36,354 bases of DNA from Martinezella miluonensis (GTDB taxonomy: Bacteria; Pseudomonadota; Alphaproteobacteria; Rhizobiales; Rhizobiaceae). A model generated the notes under the pieces. The model saw nothing but the letters and a program-made list of their open reading frames with translations. It was not told the origin of the DNA and made no database searches. The position numbers and the translations under genes are program-made. Positions 16,382 through 24,492 of this stretch are shown one piece after another; position 1 is the stretch's first letter; each line of letters begins with the position of its first letter. Where the stretch lies: the NCBI RefSeq assembly GCF_900094545.1, contig NZ_FMAH01000058.1:1-36354 (forward strand), in the 5' to 3' direction.

Positions 16382-17749
16382 TTAGTGGCTGCCAGTGCCC
16401 TTCTTTGCCGCCTTGATGGCCAGAGCGCGTTCGCGAACGAGCTTGGCTCGCTCCGGCTTCACTTCCTGGCGTGCACGACCGAAGGCCAGGGCATCGGCCG
16501 GAACATCATCGGTGATGACGCTGCCGGACGCGATATAAGCACCGTCACCGATGCGCAAGGGAGCCACAAGCGAAGAATTGGAGCCGACGAAGGTGTTGGC
16601 GCCGATGTGGGTCTCATGCTTGTTGACCCCATCATAGTTGCAGGTGATGGTGCCCGCACCGATATTGCTGCCGGCTCCGATCGTCGCATCGCCGATATAG
16701 GTCAGGTGATTGACCTTGGCGCCCTCGGCGATCTTGCCGTTCTTCACCTCGCAGAAATTACCAACCTTGGCACCGCTGGCGAGATCGGCACCGGGGCGCA
16801 GCCGTGCAAACGGGCCAACCGTCGCGCCGGCGCTGACATGCGCGCCCTCGATATGAGAGAAGGCATGGATGACCGCACCGCCTTCGATAACAGCCCCGGG
16901 GCCGAACACGACATTCGGTTCGATCAGCGCGTCCTGGCCGATGACGGTATCATAGGCAAGAAAGACAGTCTCGGGCGCAATCATGGTAACGCCTGACAGC
17001 ATCAACTCATGGCGCCGCCGTTCTTGCCAAAGGCGTTCGATGGAGGCGAGCTCGGCGCGATTGTTGCAGCCGGTCATTTCGACTTCCGGCGCATCGACAG
17101 CCACGGCGCGGCCGCCCAGCGAACGGGCGATCTCGACCAGATCGGTGAGGTAATATTCGCCCTTGGCATTGTTGTTGCCGATACGATCGAGCAGATCCAG
17201 CGCCTTGCGGCCGTTGATCGCCATCAGGCCGCTGTTGCACCAGGTTACCGCCAGCTCGGCATCCGTCGCATCCTTCGCTTCGCGGATGGCAATCAGTTCG
17301 CCGTCTTTGACCAGCAGTCGGCCATAGGCGTTCGGATTGTCAGTGTGAAAGCCGATGACCACGATGTCGTTGCCGTCGGCCAGCCCTAGCCGAGCAGCAC
17401 GGAGCGGTGCGTCGGTGAGCAAGGGCACGTCGCCATAGGCAACAAGAATATCGTCATATCCCCGCGCAATCGCCTCGCGCGCAGCAAGGACCGCATGACC
17501 GGTGCCGAGACGCTCTTTCTGAAGATAGGATTCCACCGCTATGCCGCCGATCGACGCTGCCGCACTGACCTCATCGGCATTGCGTCCCACCACCAGCGCG
17601 GCCGCCGAAATATCGGTCTTGGCGATCGCCTCCATGACGTGAGCAATCATCGGCCGGCTCGCAATCGGATGCAGTACCTTCGACATCGACGATTTCATGC
17701 GGGTACTGTCGCCGGCGGCGAGGATGATGGCGAGGCAGCTACGTTCCAT
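16382..17749 (-). CDS. glmU: Bifunctional UDP-N-acetylglucosamine pyrophosphorylase / glucosamine-1-phosphate N-acetyltransferase
   Basis: 455 aa. GlmU acetylates glucosamine-1-phosphate and then uridylylates it, giving UDP-GlcNAc for peptidoglycan, lipid A and Nod-factor precursors. The N-terminal nucleotidyltransferase has LAAGDSTRMKSSMSKVLH, a variant of the LAAGxGTRMxSxxPKVLH signature with serine in place of the usual second glycine and of proline. The YGDVPLL motif follows. The C-terminal half is a left-handed beta-helix of hexapeptide repeats with NFCEVKNGKIAEGAKVNHLTY and GTITCNYDG. It is the promoter-proximal partner of glmS, about 100 nt downstream of the gntR-type gene. Confidence 0.96.
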   Translation of the reverse strand: MERSCLAIILAAGDSTRMKSSMSKVLHPIASRPMIAHVMEAIAKTDISAAALVVGRNADEVSAAASIGGIAVESYLQKERLGTGHAVLAAREAIARGYDDILVAYGDVPLLTDAPLRAARLGLADGNDIVVIGFHTDNPNAYGRLLVKDGELIAIREAKDATDAELAVTWCNSGLMAINGRKALDLLDRIGNNNAKGEYYLTDLVEIARSLGGRAVAVDAPEVEMTGCNNRAELASIERLWQERRRHELMLSGVTMIAPETVFLAYDTVIGQDALIEPNVVFGPGAVIEGGAVIHAFSHIEGAHVSAGATVGPFARLRPGADLASGAKVGNFCEVKNGKIAEGAKVNHLTYIGDATIGAGSNIGAGTITCNYDGVNKHETHIGANTFVGSNSSLVAPLRIGDGAYIASGSVITDDVPADALAFGRARQEVKPERAKLVRERALAIKAAKKGTGSH

Positions 17750-17849
17750 TTCAAGCTCCGAGATAAACGGTCAGGCGTCGCCCATGACTGGGCGCAATCC
17801 TCTCATAGCAACTACTCGAGTGGCGAACCAAGCAAAATTGGGAGAGATC

Positions 17850-18596
17850 TCAGGTATCGGCAAGAGCCGCAAAGGCTTCAAGCACATGCTGCCGCCCATC
17901 GACGATCACAAATTCCATGGCTTTGCGCGCAGCCAGACTATCGTGCGCTGCGATGGCATCGACGATAGCCATATGCGTATCGGCGATATTGCTGAAGCCG
18001 TTGGCGGAAGGGCGCGCACTCATGCGGAACATGCCGACCAATGCCGCCTCGATAAGTCCGCCGAGCGACCGCATGAACGGATTCTGCGAGGCTTCCGTGA
18101 TTGCCAGATGGAAATGCAGATCGGCGATGGCAAGACTGTCCGACGTGTGATTCGGGTCCGCCATAGCACTTGCAAGCCCGCGCAACAGATCGATGTCCTC
18201 ACGGCTCGCCCGGTCCGCCACCAGGCCGGCGGCGAATGGCTCGAAGGCAATGCGTATATCGTAGAGGTGGAGAAGGAACTCCTTGTCGATTCCGCTTTCG
18301 AAATGCCAGTTCAGCACTTCGTTATCGAACATGTTCCAATAAATCTTCTCGGTGACACGCGTGCCGACACGCGCGCGCGGCACGACCATGCCCTTGGCCG
18401 CCAGGGTTTTCATACTCTCGCGCAGAATCGTGCGGGATACTTTGAACCGCTGCAGAAGCTCGCTATCGCCTGGAAGAATGCTGCCGATCGGAAAAGCACC
18501 CGATACGATTGCCTTGCCAAGGTCGTCGACCACCTGCGCATGGCTCGTGCGCGACTTTCCCTCGGCCTTTCTCGTATCAAGCAATCGGCTACGCAA
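17850..18596 (-). CDS. GntR-family transcriptional regulator, FCD (FadR-type) domain
   Basis: 248 aa. A winged helix-turn-helix occupies residues 20-85 (GAFPIGSILPGDSELLQRFKVSRTILRESMKTLAAKGMV), followed by an all-helical FCD ligand domain with the D..FH..I..AS.N pattern (ADLHFHLAITEASQNPF) and later histidines THMAIVDAI and GRQHV that normally hold a metal and a sugar acid or carboxylate ligand. It begins with TTG at 18596, preceded by AAGGA at 8 nt. It starts 16 nt after the stop of the last permease gene and is therefore the fifth gene of the ytf-type operon; autoregulation of this operon is the obvious expectation. A matching operator is proposed at 23269-23277. Confidence 0.88.
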   Translation of the reverse strand: MRSRLLDTRKAEGKSRTSHAQVVDDLGKAIVSGAFPIGSILPGDSELLQRFKVSRTILRESMKTLAAKGMVVPRARVGTRVTEKIYWNMFDNEVLNWHFESGIDKEFLLHLYDIRIAFEPFAAGLVADRASREDIDLLRGLASAMADPNHTSDSLAIADLHFHLAITEASQNPFMRSLGGLIEAALVGMFRMSARPSANGFSNIADTHMAIVDAIAAHDSLAARKAMEFVIVDGRQHVLEAFAALADT

Positions 18597-18612
18597 GCAC
18601 CCTGTCCTTCCC

Positions 18613-19581
18613 TCAGACGTATCGTCGATTGAAGCGGGAAAACAGCAGAAGACCCTTCTGCATCAGAATAAATGCAAACAGCAACAAGCCGATCAATATC
18701 TTCGTCCACCAGCTGGAAAGCGTTCCATCGAAGGTGATGTAGGTCTGAATCAAGCCCTGTATGAGAATTCCGATGAGTGTTCCTCCGACGAACCCCGCTC
18801 CTCCCGTCAGCAGTGTTCCGCCTATAACCACGGCAGCGATAGCGTCCAGCTCGACGCCGACCGTGGCAAGCGAATATCCCGCTGATGTATAAATGGAAAA
18901 AACGATTCCGGATAGACCGGCAAGAAAGCCGGATAGGGCATAGATCCGGATCGTCGTGCGGCCGACGGGCACGCCCATGAGTTCGGCGGTCTGCACGCCG
19001 CCGCCCAAGGCGTAGACATTGGCGCCGAAGCGGGTGCGGTGCGCCAGCACGATGCCGCCGGCAAAGACGAGCAGCATGATGCCGCCGATCAATGTCAGCC
19101 GCCCGCCACCGGGCATCAGCCAATAGAGATCGTTGAGCTGCGAATAGAAATCATGCCCGATCGGGATGCTGTCGATCGACAGCACGAAGGCTACGCCGCG
19201 TGCCAGAAACATGCCAGCCAGCGTCACGATGAAGGGCGGCATGCTGAGATAGTGGATGATGGCGCCCATGCCGGCACCGAAAATAGTCGTGAGAACAAGG
19301 ACTAAGACGAAAGCGATCAACGGATGGATCGTCGTGTCTCGGAGGACGATCGCCAGGAATACGCCGGTAAAGGCAATGACGGAGCCGATGGACAGATCGA
19401 TGCCACCCGAGATGATCACGAATGTCATGCCGACAGCTGCAATTCCCAGAAAGGCATTGTCGGTCAACAGATTGCCGACCACCCGCGTCGACAGCATGTT
19501 CGGATACTGCGTCACACAGCCGGCATAGGCCAGGATGAAGATGACGATCGTCGCAAGCAGCGGAAGATATTTCGAATTCAC
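18613..19581 (-). CDS. yjfF: Sugar ABC transporter permease, YjfF-like (galactofuranose type)
   Basis: 322 aa, a hydrophobic ribose/galactofuranose-type permease of the BPD_transp_2 family. It reads closely like enteric YjfF: NILTDNAFLGI-type segment (here NLLTDNAFLGIAAVGMTFVI), SGGIDLSIGSVIAFTGVFLA, PGGGRL, LAHRTRFGANVYALGG, and SIYTSAGYSLATVGVELDA near the end, with FDGTLSSWWTKI. The start is GTG at 19581, with AAAGGAG at good spacing, and it overlaps the TGA of the upstream permease by four bases (GTGA). The longer frame upstream is only a shadow of that permease. It is the second membrane subunit of the importer. Confidence 0.88.
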   Translation of the reverse strand: MNSKYLPLLATIVIFILAYAGCVTQYPNMLSTRVVGNLLTDNAFLGIAAVGMTFVIISGGIDLSIGSVIAFTGVFLAIVLRDTTIHPLIAFVLVLVLTTIFGAGMGAIIHYLSMPPFIVTLAGMFLARGVAFVLSIDSIPIGHDFYSQLNDLYWLMPGGGRLTLIGGIMLLVFAGGIVLAHRTRFGANVYALGGGVQTAELMGVPVGRTTIRIYALSGFLAGLSGIVFSIYTSAGYSLATVGVELDAIAAVVIGGTLLTGGAGFVGGTLIGILIQGLIQTYITFDGTLSSWWTKILIGLLLFAFILMQKGLLLFSRFNRRYV

Positions 19582-20606
19582 TTTGCCTGCTCCTTTTGCA
19601 CCATCCGCCCCTCGCCTCGGCGGCGCCGGAAGAACGCACTTGCGGACTGCATGGCCGGCGACTGGATGACCAGAATGACGATGACGATGATTGCCTTGAT
19701 CACCAGATTGAACTCCGGCGGAAAGCCGGAAAGCAGGATGCCGGTATTGACTGATTGAATGATCATCGCGCCGATCAGCGCACCGACGATGCTGAAACGG
19801 CCGCCAAGCAGCGAATTGCCGCCGACCACGACGGCAAGGATCGCGTCCAGTTCGAGCCACAGGCCGGCATTGTTGGCATCCGCCCCCTTGATATCAGCCG
19901 AAACGATGATGCCGGCGAAGGAAGCGCAAAGCCCGCTTAATGCGTAAACCGCCACGAGCAGAATCGGGGTCCGGATGCCGGACAGCGTGCTTGCCCGCCG
20001 GTTGATGCCGATGGCTTCGACGAGCATTCCAAGCGCCGTGCGCCGGACGAGGAGGATCACAGCAAGCGCAACGATGAGCCAGATCACCACTGGCATGGGC
20101 AATGCCGCGAAGGAGCCGCTGCCAAGAAAGATGAGGCCGTCATTGTTGAAAGTGAGGATCGTTCCCTCGGTGATCAGCTGCGCGATACCACGACCGGCAA
20201 CCATCAGCACCAGCGTCGCGATGATCGGCTGGATGTCGAGCACTGCCACGAGGAAGCCGTTCCACAGCCCGCAGGCCAGACCGACGCCGATCGTCAGCAA
20301 CAGCGTATAGGCAAGCGAATAGCCTGCGACGATCGAGGATGCCGCTACGGCGCCGCAGATCGCGATGACCGCGCCAACTGAAAGATCGATGCCCTTGGTG
20401 GCGATGACCAGCGTCATGCCTATGGAAAGCAGCGCTACCGGCGCACCGCGGTTCAGCACGTCAATCAAGCTCCCATAGAGCCTTCCATTCTGAACTTCCA
20501 GATGAAAGAAATGCGGGAACATAATGAAATTCAACAGAAGAATAGCCGCGAGCGCAATCAGCTGCGGCATCAGGCGAAGCAAGGATGCCTTGATTTGCGA
20601 GCTCAT
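19578..20606 (-). CDS. ytfT: Sugar ABC transporter permease, YtfT-like (galactofuranose type)
   Basis: 342 aa, about nine predicted membrane helices. The central LSIGMTLVIATKGIDLSVGAV, the NGFLVAVLDIQPIIATLVLM segment and the VVVGGNSLLGGRFSIVGALIGA loop are typical of YtfT. It forms the inner-membrane channel with the YjfF-like partner. The ATG at 20606 overlaps the TGA of the ATPase gene by four bases (ATGA), and its own stop overlaps the next start in the same way, which indicates a tightly coupled operon. Confidence 0.88.
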   Translation of the reverse strand: MSSQIKASLLRLMPQLIALAAILLLNFIMFPHFFHLEVQNGRLYGSLIDVLNRGAPVALLSIGMTLVIATKGIDLSVGAVIAICGAVAASSIVAGYSLAYTLLLTIGVGLACGLWNGFLVAVLDIQPIIATLVLMVAGRGIAQLITEGTILTFNNDGLIFLGSGSFAALPMPVVIWLIVALAVILLVRRTALGMLVEAIGINRRASTLSGIRTPILLVAVYALSGLCASFAGIIVSADIKGADANNAGLWLELDAILAVVVGGNSLLGGRFSIVGALIGAMIIQSVNTGILLSGFPPEFNLVIKAIIVIVILVIQSPAMQSASAFFRRRRGEGRMVQKEQAK

Positions 20607-22126
20607 GCGTCCTCCCGCGTCTTTTGAGTCGTGGCAATGGTCTCGACGATATTTCCGGCCGTTATCTCGCTGCCGGTCAACTCGCCAATGTGCTCTCGAT
20701 CCCTAAGGACGATGACGCGTGAGCTATAGGCAACAAGCTCCTCGAGTTCGGATGAAATGACCACGAGAGACATTCCCTGCCGGCAAAGGTCTTCGATCAA
20801 TCGGATGATTTCCGCATGGGCGCCGACATCGATGCCGCGCGTCGGCTCGTCCAGGATCAGGAAGCTTGGATTGGTCGCCAGCCATCGCGCGAGGATCGCC
20901 TTCTGCTGGTTGCCGCCCGAAAGAAGCCTGATGGGCTTTTCCCGGTCGGTCGTGCGGATGTCCAGTGCCTTGATGTAGCGATCGGCGATGGCATTCTGCT
21001 CGCTGCGGGCCAAGGGCCTCGCCCAGCCCCGCCGCGCCTGGAGTGCCATGATGATGTTTTCCCGAATGGAAAGATCGCCGATGATGCCGTCGGTCTTACG
21101 GTCTTCCGGGCAGAAGCCGAAACCACTCTTGATCGCAGCGCGCGGACTGGAAAGCGTAATCGTATTGCCGTCGATCTTTGCTTCGCCGCTGTCGGCACGC
21201 TCGACGCCGAAAAGCACCTCAGCCGTTTCCGTGCGTCCGGACCCGAGCAGACCGGCGATGCCGACCACCTCGCCGACATGTACCTCCATATCGAAAGGCT
21301 TGATCTTGCCGCGCTTGCCGAAATTGGTGAAGCGATATCGTACCGGGCCGCGCTCAGTCTCGGTCTGCTTCGCCGTGCTTTCGGTCTGCGCGAGTTCGCG
21401 GCCGAGCATCATGGCGATCAGGGTCTGCCGTGGAAGACCATCCGCATCGCGCGTGCCGACCAGACGACCATTGCGCAGAACGGTGATGCGATCGCAGATT
21501 TCGTAAACCTGCTCGAGAAAATGCGTGATGAAGATGATTCCAAGGCCGCGCTGCTTCAATCGCCTGACGATGCCGAACAGCATTTCGACTTCATGCGTAT
21601 CGAGGCTGGCAGTCGGTTCATCGAGAATCAGGACCTTGCCGGAAAGATCGACGGCGCGGGCAATCGCAATCACCTGTTGTATGGCAACGGAGAAGCGGTC
21701 GAGCTGGCGGCTGACATCAATATCCACTCCATACTGCGACAGCAGATCTCTCGCCATATTGTTCATCAACCGGCCGCTAACCATGCCGAACCACCGCGGT
21801 TGGCGACCGAGAAAGAGGTTTTCCGCGACGCTCAGATTGGGCAGCAGGTTCACTTCCTGATAAACGGTGCCGATGCCGAGCTTCTGCGCCGCCAGCGTGT
21901 CATGCGGATCGATCGCGGCGCCATCGAGAACCAGGCTGCCAGCATCTCGACGGTAGGCGCCGGTCATGCATTTGATCAAGGTTGACTTTCCCGCCCCGTT
22001 TTCACCGAGCAGCGCGTGAACCTCGCCGCGCATCAATGTGAAATCGACTTGATCGAGAGCGGTCGACCCGGGAAAATATTTACAAAAGCCTGCTGCTGTC
22101 AGAAGTCGCTCGACGTCGTGAGCCAT
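20603..22126 (-). CDS. ytfR: Sugar ABC transporter ATP-binding protein, YtfR-like
   Basis: 507 aa with two fused nucleotide-binding domains, as usual for ribose/galactofuranose importers. Domain 1 has Walker A GENGAGKST at 41-49, the Q-loop region GTVYQEVNLLPNLSVAENLF, and Walker B VLILDEPTASLD. Domain 2 has GLLGSGRTETAEVLFG, CPEDRKTDGIIGDLS, signature LSGGNQQKAILARWL and Walker B FLILDEPTRGIDVGAH. The match to enteric YtfR extends over the whole length. ATG at 22126 gives the family N-terminus; the frame is open further upstream (to 22180), but that would run into a hairpin. It powers import of the sugar captured by YtfQ. Confidence 0.88.
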   Translation of the reverse strand: MAHDVERLLTAAGFCKYFPGSTALDQVDFTLMRGEVHALLGENGAGKSTLIKCMTGAYRRDAGSLVLDGAAIDPHDTLAAQKLGIGTVYQEVNLLPNLSVAENLFLGRQPRWFGMVSGRLMNNMARDLLSQYGVDIDVSRQLDRFSVAIQQVIAIARAVDLSGKVLILDEPTASLDTHEVEMLFGIVRRLKQRGLGIIFITHFLEQVYEICDRITVLRNGRLVGTRDADGLPRQTLIAMMLGRELAQTESTAKQTETERGPVRYRFTNFGKRGKIKPFDMEVHVGEVVGIAGLLGSGRTETAEVLFGVERADSGEAKIDGNTITLSSPRAAIKSGFGFCPEDRKTDGIIGDLSIRENIIMALQARRGWARPLARSEQNAIADRYIKALDIRTTDREKPIRLLSGGNQQKAILARWLATNPSFLILDEPTRGIDVGAHAEIIRLIEDLCRQGMSLVVISSELEELVAYSSRVIVLRDREHIGELTGSEITAGNIVETIATTQKTREDA

Positions 22127-22167
22127 GAAGCACTGATGTCCCTGCATTGAGCCAATGGGCGAAAACG

Positions 22168-22200
22168 ATAGCCGGCGCATTCCATTGATGCGCCGGCATC
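22168..22200 (-). repeat. Stem-loop in the ytfQ-ytfR spacer (second)
   Basis: GCCGGCGCAT (22171-22180), 7-nt loop, ATGCGCCGGC (22188-22197), with an outer GAT/ATC closing across a bulged A. It lies between ytfQ and ytfR. With its neighbour at 22211-22245 it is likely to reduce read-through or protect the ytfQ message. Confidence 0.6.
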
Positions 22201-22210
22201 TTGCACAAGA

Positions 22211-22245
22211 GATCGCACCGGCGGCCTTACCGTTCCGGTGCGATC
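22211..22245 (-). repeat. Stem-loop just after ytfQ (first)
   Basis: GATCGCACCGG (22211-22221) pairs perfectly with CCGGTGCGATC (22235-22245); the loop holds a small CGG/CCG inner stem. It begins 11 nt after the ytfQ stop codon. No T-tract follows on the minus strand, which suits a processing or stability hairpin better than a full terminator. Confidence 0.65.
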
Positions 22246-22255
22246 GGCTTTCGCC

Positions 22256-23218
22256 TCAGTAGCCGAGGTCCTTCTTCTGCTCGTAGACCTTCTGCGGATC
22301 GTCAGCCTGGGTATAGAGCTTCGATTCCGTCTGGATCCACTTCTGCGGCTCCTTCTTGGTCTTCAGATAGGCGTCGAGCGCGTCGAAGGCGGGGCCTGCC
22401 ATGTTCGGGGTCAGTTCCACGGTTGCGTTCGCTTCGCCGGCAGCCATGGCCTTGAAGAGATCCGGAACCGAATCGATTGACACGGTCAGGATGTCCTTGC
22501 CCGGCTTCAGGCCAGCTTCCTTGATCGCCTGGATAGCACCGACGGCCATATCGTCGTTATGGGCATAGAGCGCACAAATATTCTTGCCGCCATTCTCAGC
22601 CTTCAGGAAGCTTTCCATGACTTCCTTGCCTTTGGCGCGGGTAAAATCGCCCGTCTGGCTGCGGACGATCTTCAAGTTGTCATGGCCCTTGACGGCCTCT
22701 TCGAAGCCCTTTTTGCGGGCGATGGCCGGCGAGGAACCGGTCGTTCCCTGCAGCTCGACGATATTGCACTTCTTGTCGCCGACCGTCTTGACGAGCCAGT
22801 CGCCGGCAACCTTGCCCTCATGAACCAGGTCGGACGTGACAGCCGTCAGATAAAGATCCTTCGGCCCATTGACCGTGCGGTCAAGCAGGATGACGGGGAT
22901 CTTGGCTTCCTTGGCTTCCTTCAGCACAGCGTCCCAGCCGGTCTCGACGACGGGCGCGAGCAGGATCGCATCTACACCCTGGGCAATGAACGACCGGATC
23001 GCCTTGATCTGGTTTTCCTGCTTCTGCTGCGCATCTGCGAATTTGAGATCGATGCCGCGCTTTTTAGCTTCCTGCTTCGTCAGCGTCGTCTCGGCGGCGC
23101 GCCAGCCAGACTCCGAACCGATCTGCGAGAAGCCGACAACAAGTTGCTTTGCCGACGCGGACGTAAACATGCAGGCAGCAAGAATCGTGGCACTGATAAG
23201 TGCGGTCTTCAACTTCAT
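22256..23218 (-). CDS. ytfQ: Sugar ABC transporter substrate-binding protein, YtfQ-like (galactofuranose binding)
   Basis: 320 aa. The signal peptide ends near residue 23 (SASA-KQ). The mature protein is a type-I periplasmic binding protein, nearly motif-for-motif like E. coli YtfQ, which binds galactofuranose: VGFSQIGSESGWRAAET, FADAQQKQENQIKAIRSF, LLAPVVETGWDAVL, GTTGSSPAIARKKGFEEA, SQTGDFTRAKGKEVMESFLKAE in two adjoining pieces, and NATVELTPNMAGPAFDAL. GGGAGA lies just upstream of the ATG. It is the first gene of the operon ytfQ-ytfR-ytfT-yjfF-gntR. Ligand identity by homology is strong for a furanose sugar but is not proven for this organism. Confidence 0.9.
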   Translation of the reverse strand: MKLKTALISATILAACMFTSASAKQLVVGFSQIGSESGWRAAETTLTKQEAKKRGIDLKFADAQQKQENQIKAIRSFIAQGVDAILLAPVVETGWDAVLKEAKEAKIPVILLDRTVNGPKDLYLTAVTSDLVHEGKVAGDWLVKTVGDKKCNIVELQGTTGSSPAIARKKGFEEAVKGHDNLKIVRSQTGDFTRAKGKEVMESFLKAENGGKNICALYAHNDDMAVGAIQAIKEAGLKPGKDILTVSIDSVPDLFKAMAAGEANATVELTPNMAGPAFDALDAYLKTKKEPQKWIQTESKLYTQADDPQKVYEQKKDLGY

Positions 23219-23268
23219 GATTATCTCCCAAAGGCCATCTCCTCAGGCCCGCGGTTAAAAAATCATAT

Positions 23269-23277
23269 AGTAATACT
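23269..23277. promoter_or_regulatory. Candidate GntR/FadR-type operator upstream of ytfQ
   Basis: AGTAATACT is a 9-bp palindrome with the GTA-N-TAC core expected for FadR-subfamily GntR regulators. It lies 51 nt before the ytfQ start, in the A/T-rich stretch most likely to hold the promoter. The operon's own FCD-GntR gene is the natural candidate to bind it. Confidence 0.45.
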
Positions 23278-23310
23278 TTTGTAAATCGGCATTCGTTGAT
23301 GCAGCGCAAC

Positions 23311-23337
23311 AAAAAAAGGGCGCCGAAGGCGCCCTTT
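23311..23337 (-). terminator. Intrinsic terminator of the BMP transporter operon
   Basis: On the minus strand AAAGGGCGCC, a 3-nt loop and GGCGCCCTTT are followed by a run of seven T. The perfect 10-bp stem (23315-23337) lies 26 nt after the binding-protein stop codon and separates this operon from ytfQ. Confidence 0.9.
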
Positions 23338-23362
23338 CTCAACTTTGGCTATTTGGCTGCGA

Positions 23363-24439
23363 TTACTTCGAAGCCGGCAGCTTGTCGTCGACGCCTTCGA
23401 TGTAGAAGTTCATGCCGAGAAGCGTGCCGTCGTCGGCCTTTTGGCCTGCCTTCAGCCAGGGCGTGCCGTCCTGCTTGTTGATCGGGCCGGTGAAGGGCGC
23501 GATCTCGCCGGACTTGATCTTGGCTTCGGTTTCCTGAGCCATCTTCTTCACGTCGTCAGGCATGTTGGTATAGTCCGACATCTTCAGGATGCCGTCCTTC
23601 AGGCCGTCCCAGCTCTGCTCGGACTTCCACTTGCCGTCGAGCAGCGCGTGAACGCGCTTGGAGTAGTAGTTGCCCCAGGTATCGACGATGGCGGTCAGCT
23701 GTGCCTTCGGGCCGGCGGCGATCATGTCGGACGCCTGACCGAAAGCATGGATCCCACGCTCCTGGGCAACCTGCATCGGCGCTGTCGTGTCGGTGTGCTG
23801 CGTCAGGATATCGACACCCTGGTCGACCATGGCCTTGGCGGCGTCGGCCTCCTTGCCGGGATCGAACCAGGTGTTGACCCAGACGACCTTGAGCTTGAAG
23901 CTCGGATCGACGGAGCGGGCGCCCTGCTCGAAGGAGTTGATGCCCATCACGACTTCCGGAATCGGGAAGGACGCGATGTAGGCAGCACCATGGTTCTTCG
24001 ACATCTTGGCGGCGATCTGACCCAGGATGTAACGGCCTTCATAGAAGCGCGAGTTGTAGGTCGCGAGGTTGGGGCCGCTCTTGAAGCCGGTCGCATGCTC
24101 GAACTTCACCTTCGGGAACTTGGCGGCAACCTTGACGGTCGCATCCATGAAGCCGAACGAGGTGGAGAAGATCAGCGAGCAGCCGGAACGGGCGAGACGC
24201 TCGATGGCACGCTCCGCATCCGGGCCTTCCGGTACGTTTTCGAGATAAGGCGTGTCGATCTTGTCGCCGAATTCCTTCTGGACTTGCTGGCGGCCAAGAT
24301 CGTGCGCCTGCGAATAACCGCCGTCCGTATGAGAACCGACATAGACGAAGCAGACCTTGGTCGGCGCCGCTTCGGCGGCAGCAGCGAAACCAACGATGGC
24401 AGCAGCTGTCGTGGCGAGTGCAAGTGCTAGTTTCTTCAT
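23363..24439 (-). CDS. BMP-family ABC transporter substrate-binding protein (nucleoside/purine type)
   Basis: 358 aa. The signal peptide ends near residue 24 (AAAEA-APTK). The rest is a basic-membrane-protein/PnrA-like domain: VCFVYVGSHTDGGYSQAHD at the start, LIFSTSFGFMDATVKVA, HATGFKSGPNLATY, RFYEGRYILGQIAAKMSK and NTWFDPGKEADAAKAM. These proteins bind nucleosides or purines in the periplasm. ATG at 24439 is preceded by AGAGG. It is the last gene of the operon, 53 nt after the second permease and followed at once by a strong terminator, the reverse of the more common order with the binding protein first. Confidence 0.9.
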   Translation of the reverse strand: MKKLALALATTAAAIVGFAAAAEAAPTKVCFVYVGSHTDGGYSQAHDLGRQQVQKEFGDKIDTPYLENVPEGPDAERAIERLARSGCSLIFSTSFGFMDATVKVAAKFPKVKFEHATGFKSGPNLATYNSRFYEGRYILGQIAAKMSKNHGAAYIASFPIPEVVMGINSFEQGARSVDPSFKLKVVWVNTWFDPGKEADAAKAMVDQGVDILTQHTDTTAPMQVAQERGIHAFGQASDMIAAGPKAQLTAIVDTWGNYYSKRVHALLDGKWKSEQSWDGLKDGILKMSDYTNMPDDVKKMAQETEAKIKSGEIAPFTGPINKQDGTPWLKAGQKADDGTLLGMNFYIEGVDDKLPASK

Positions 24440-24492
24440 GGTTACCTCTGTTGGTTTGGCATGTTTTGCTGAAATCCGTCCGGTCGTTGCCA

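Noticed and set aside
20816..21985. Open frame of 389 codons on the plus strand inside ytfR
   Set aside because: Antisense to the two conserved ATPase domains; no family motif.
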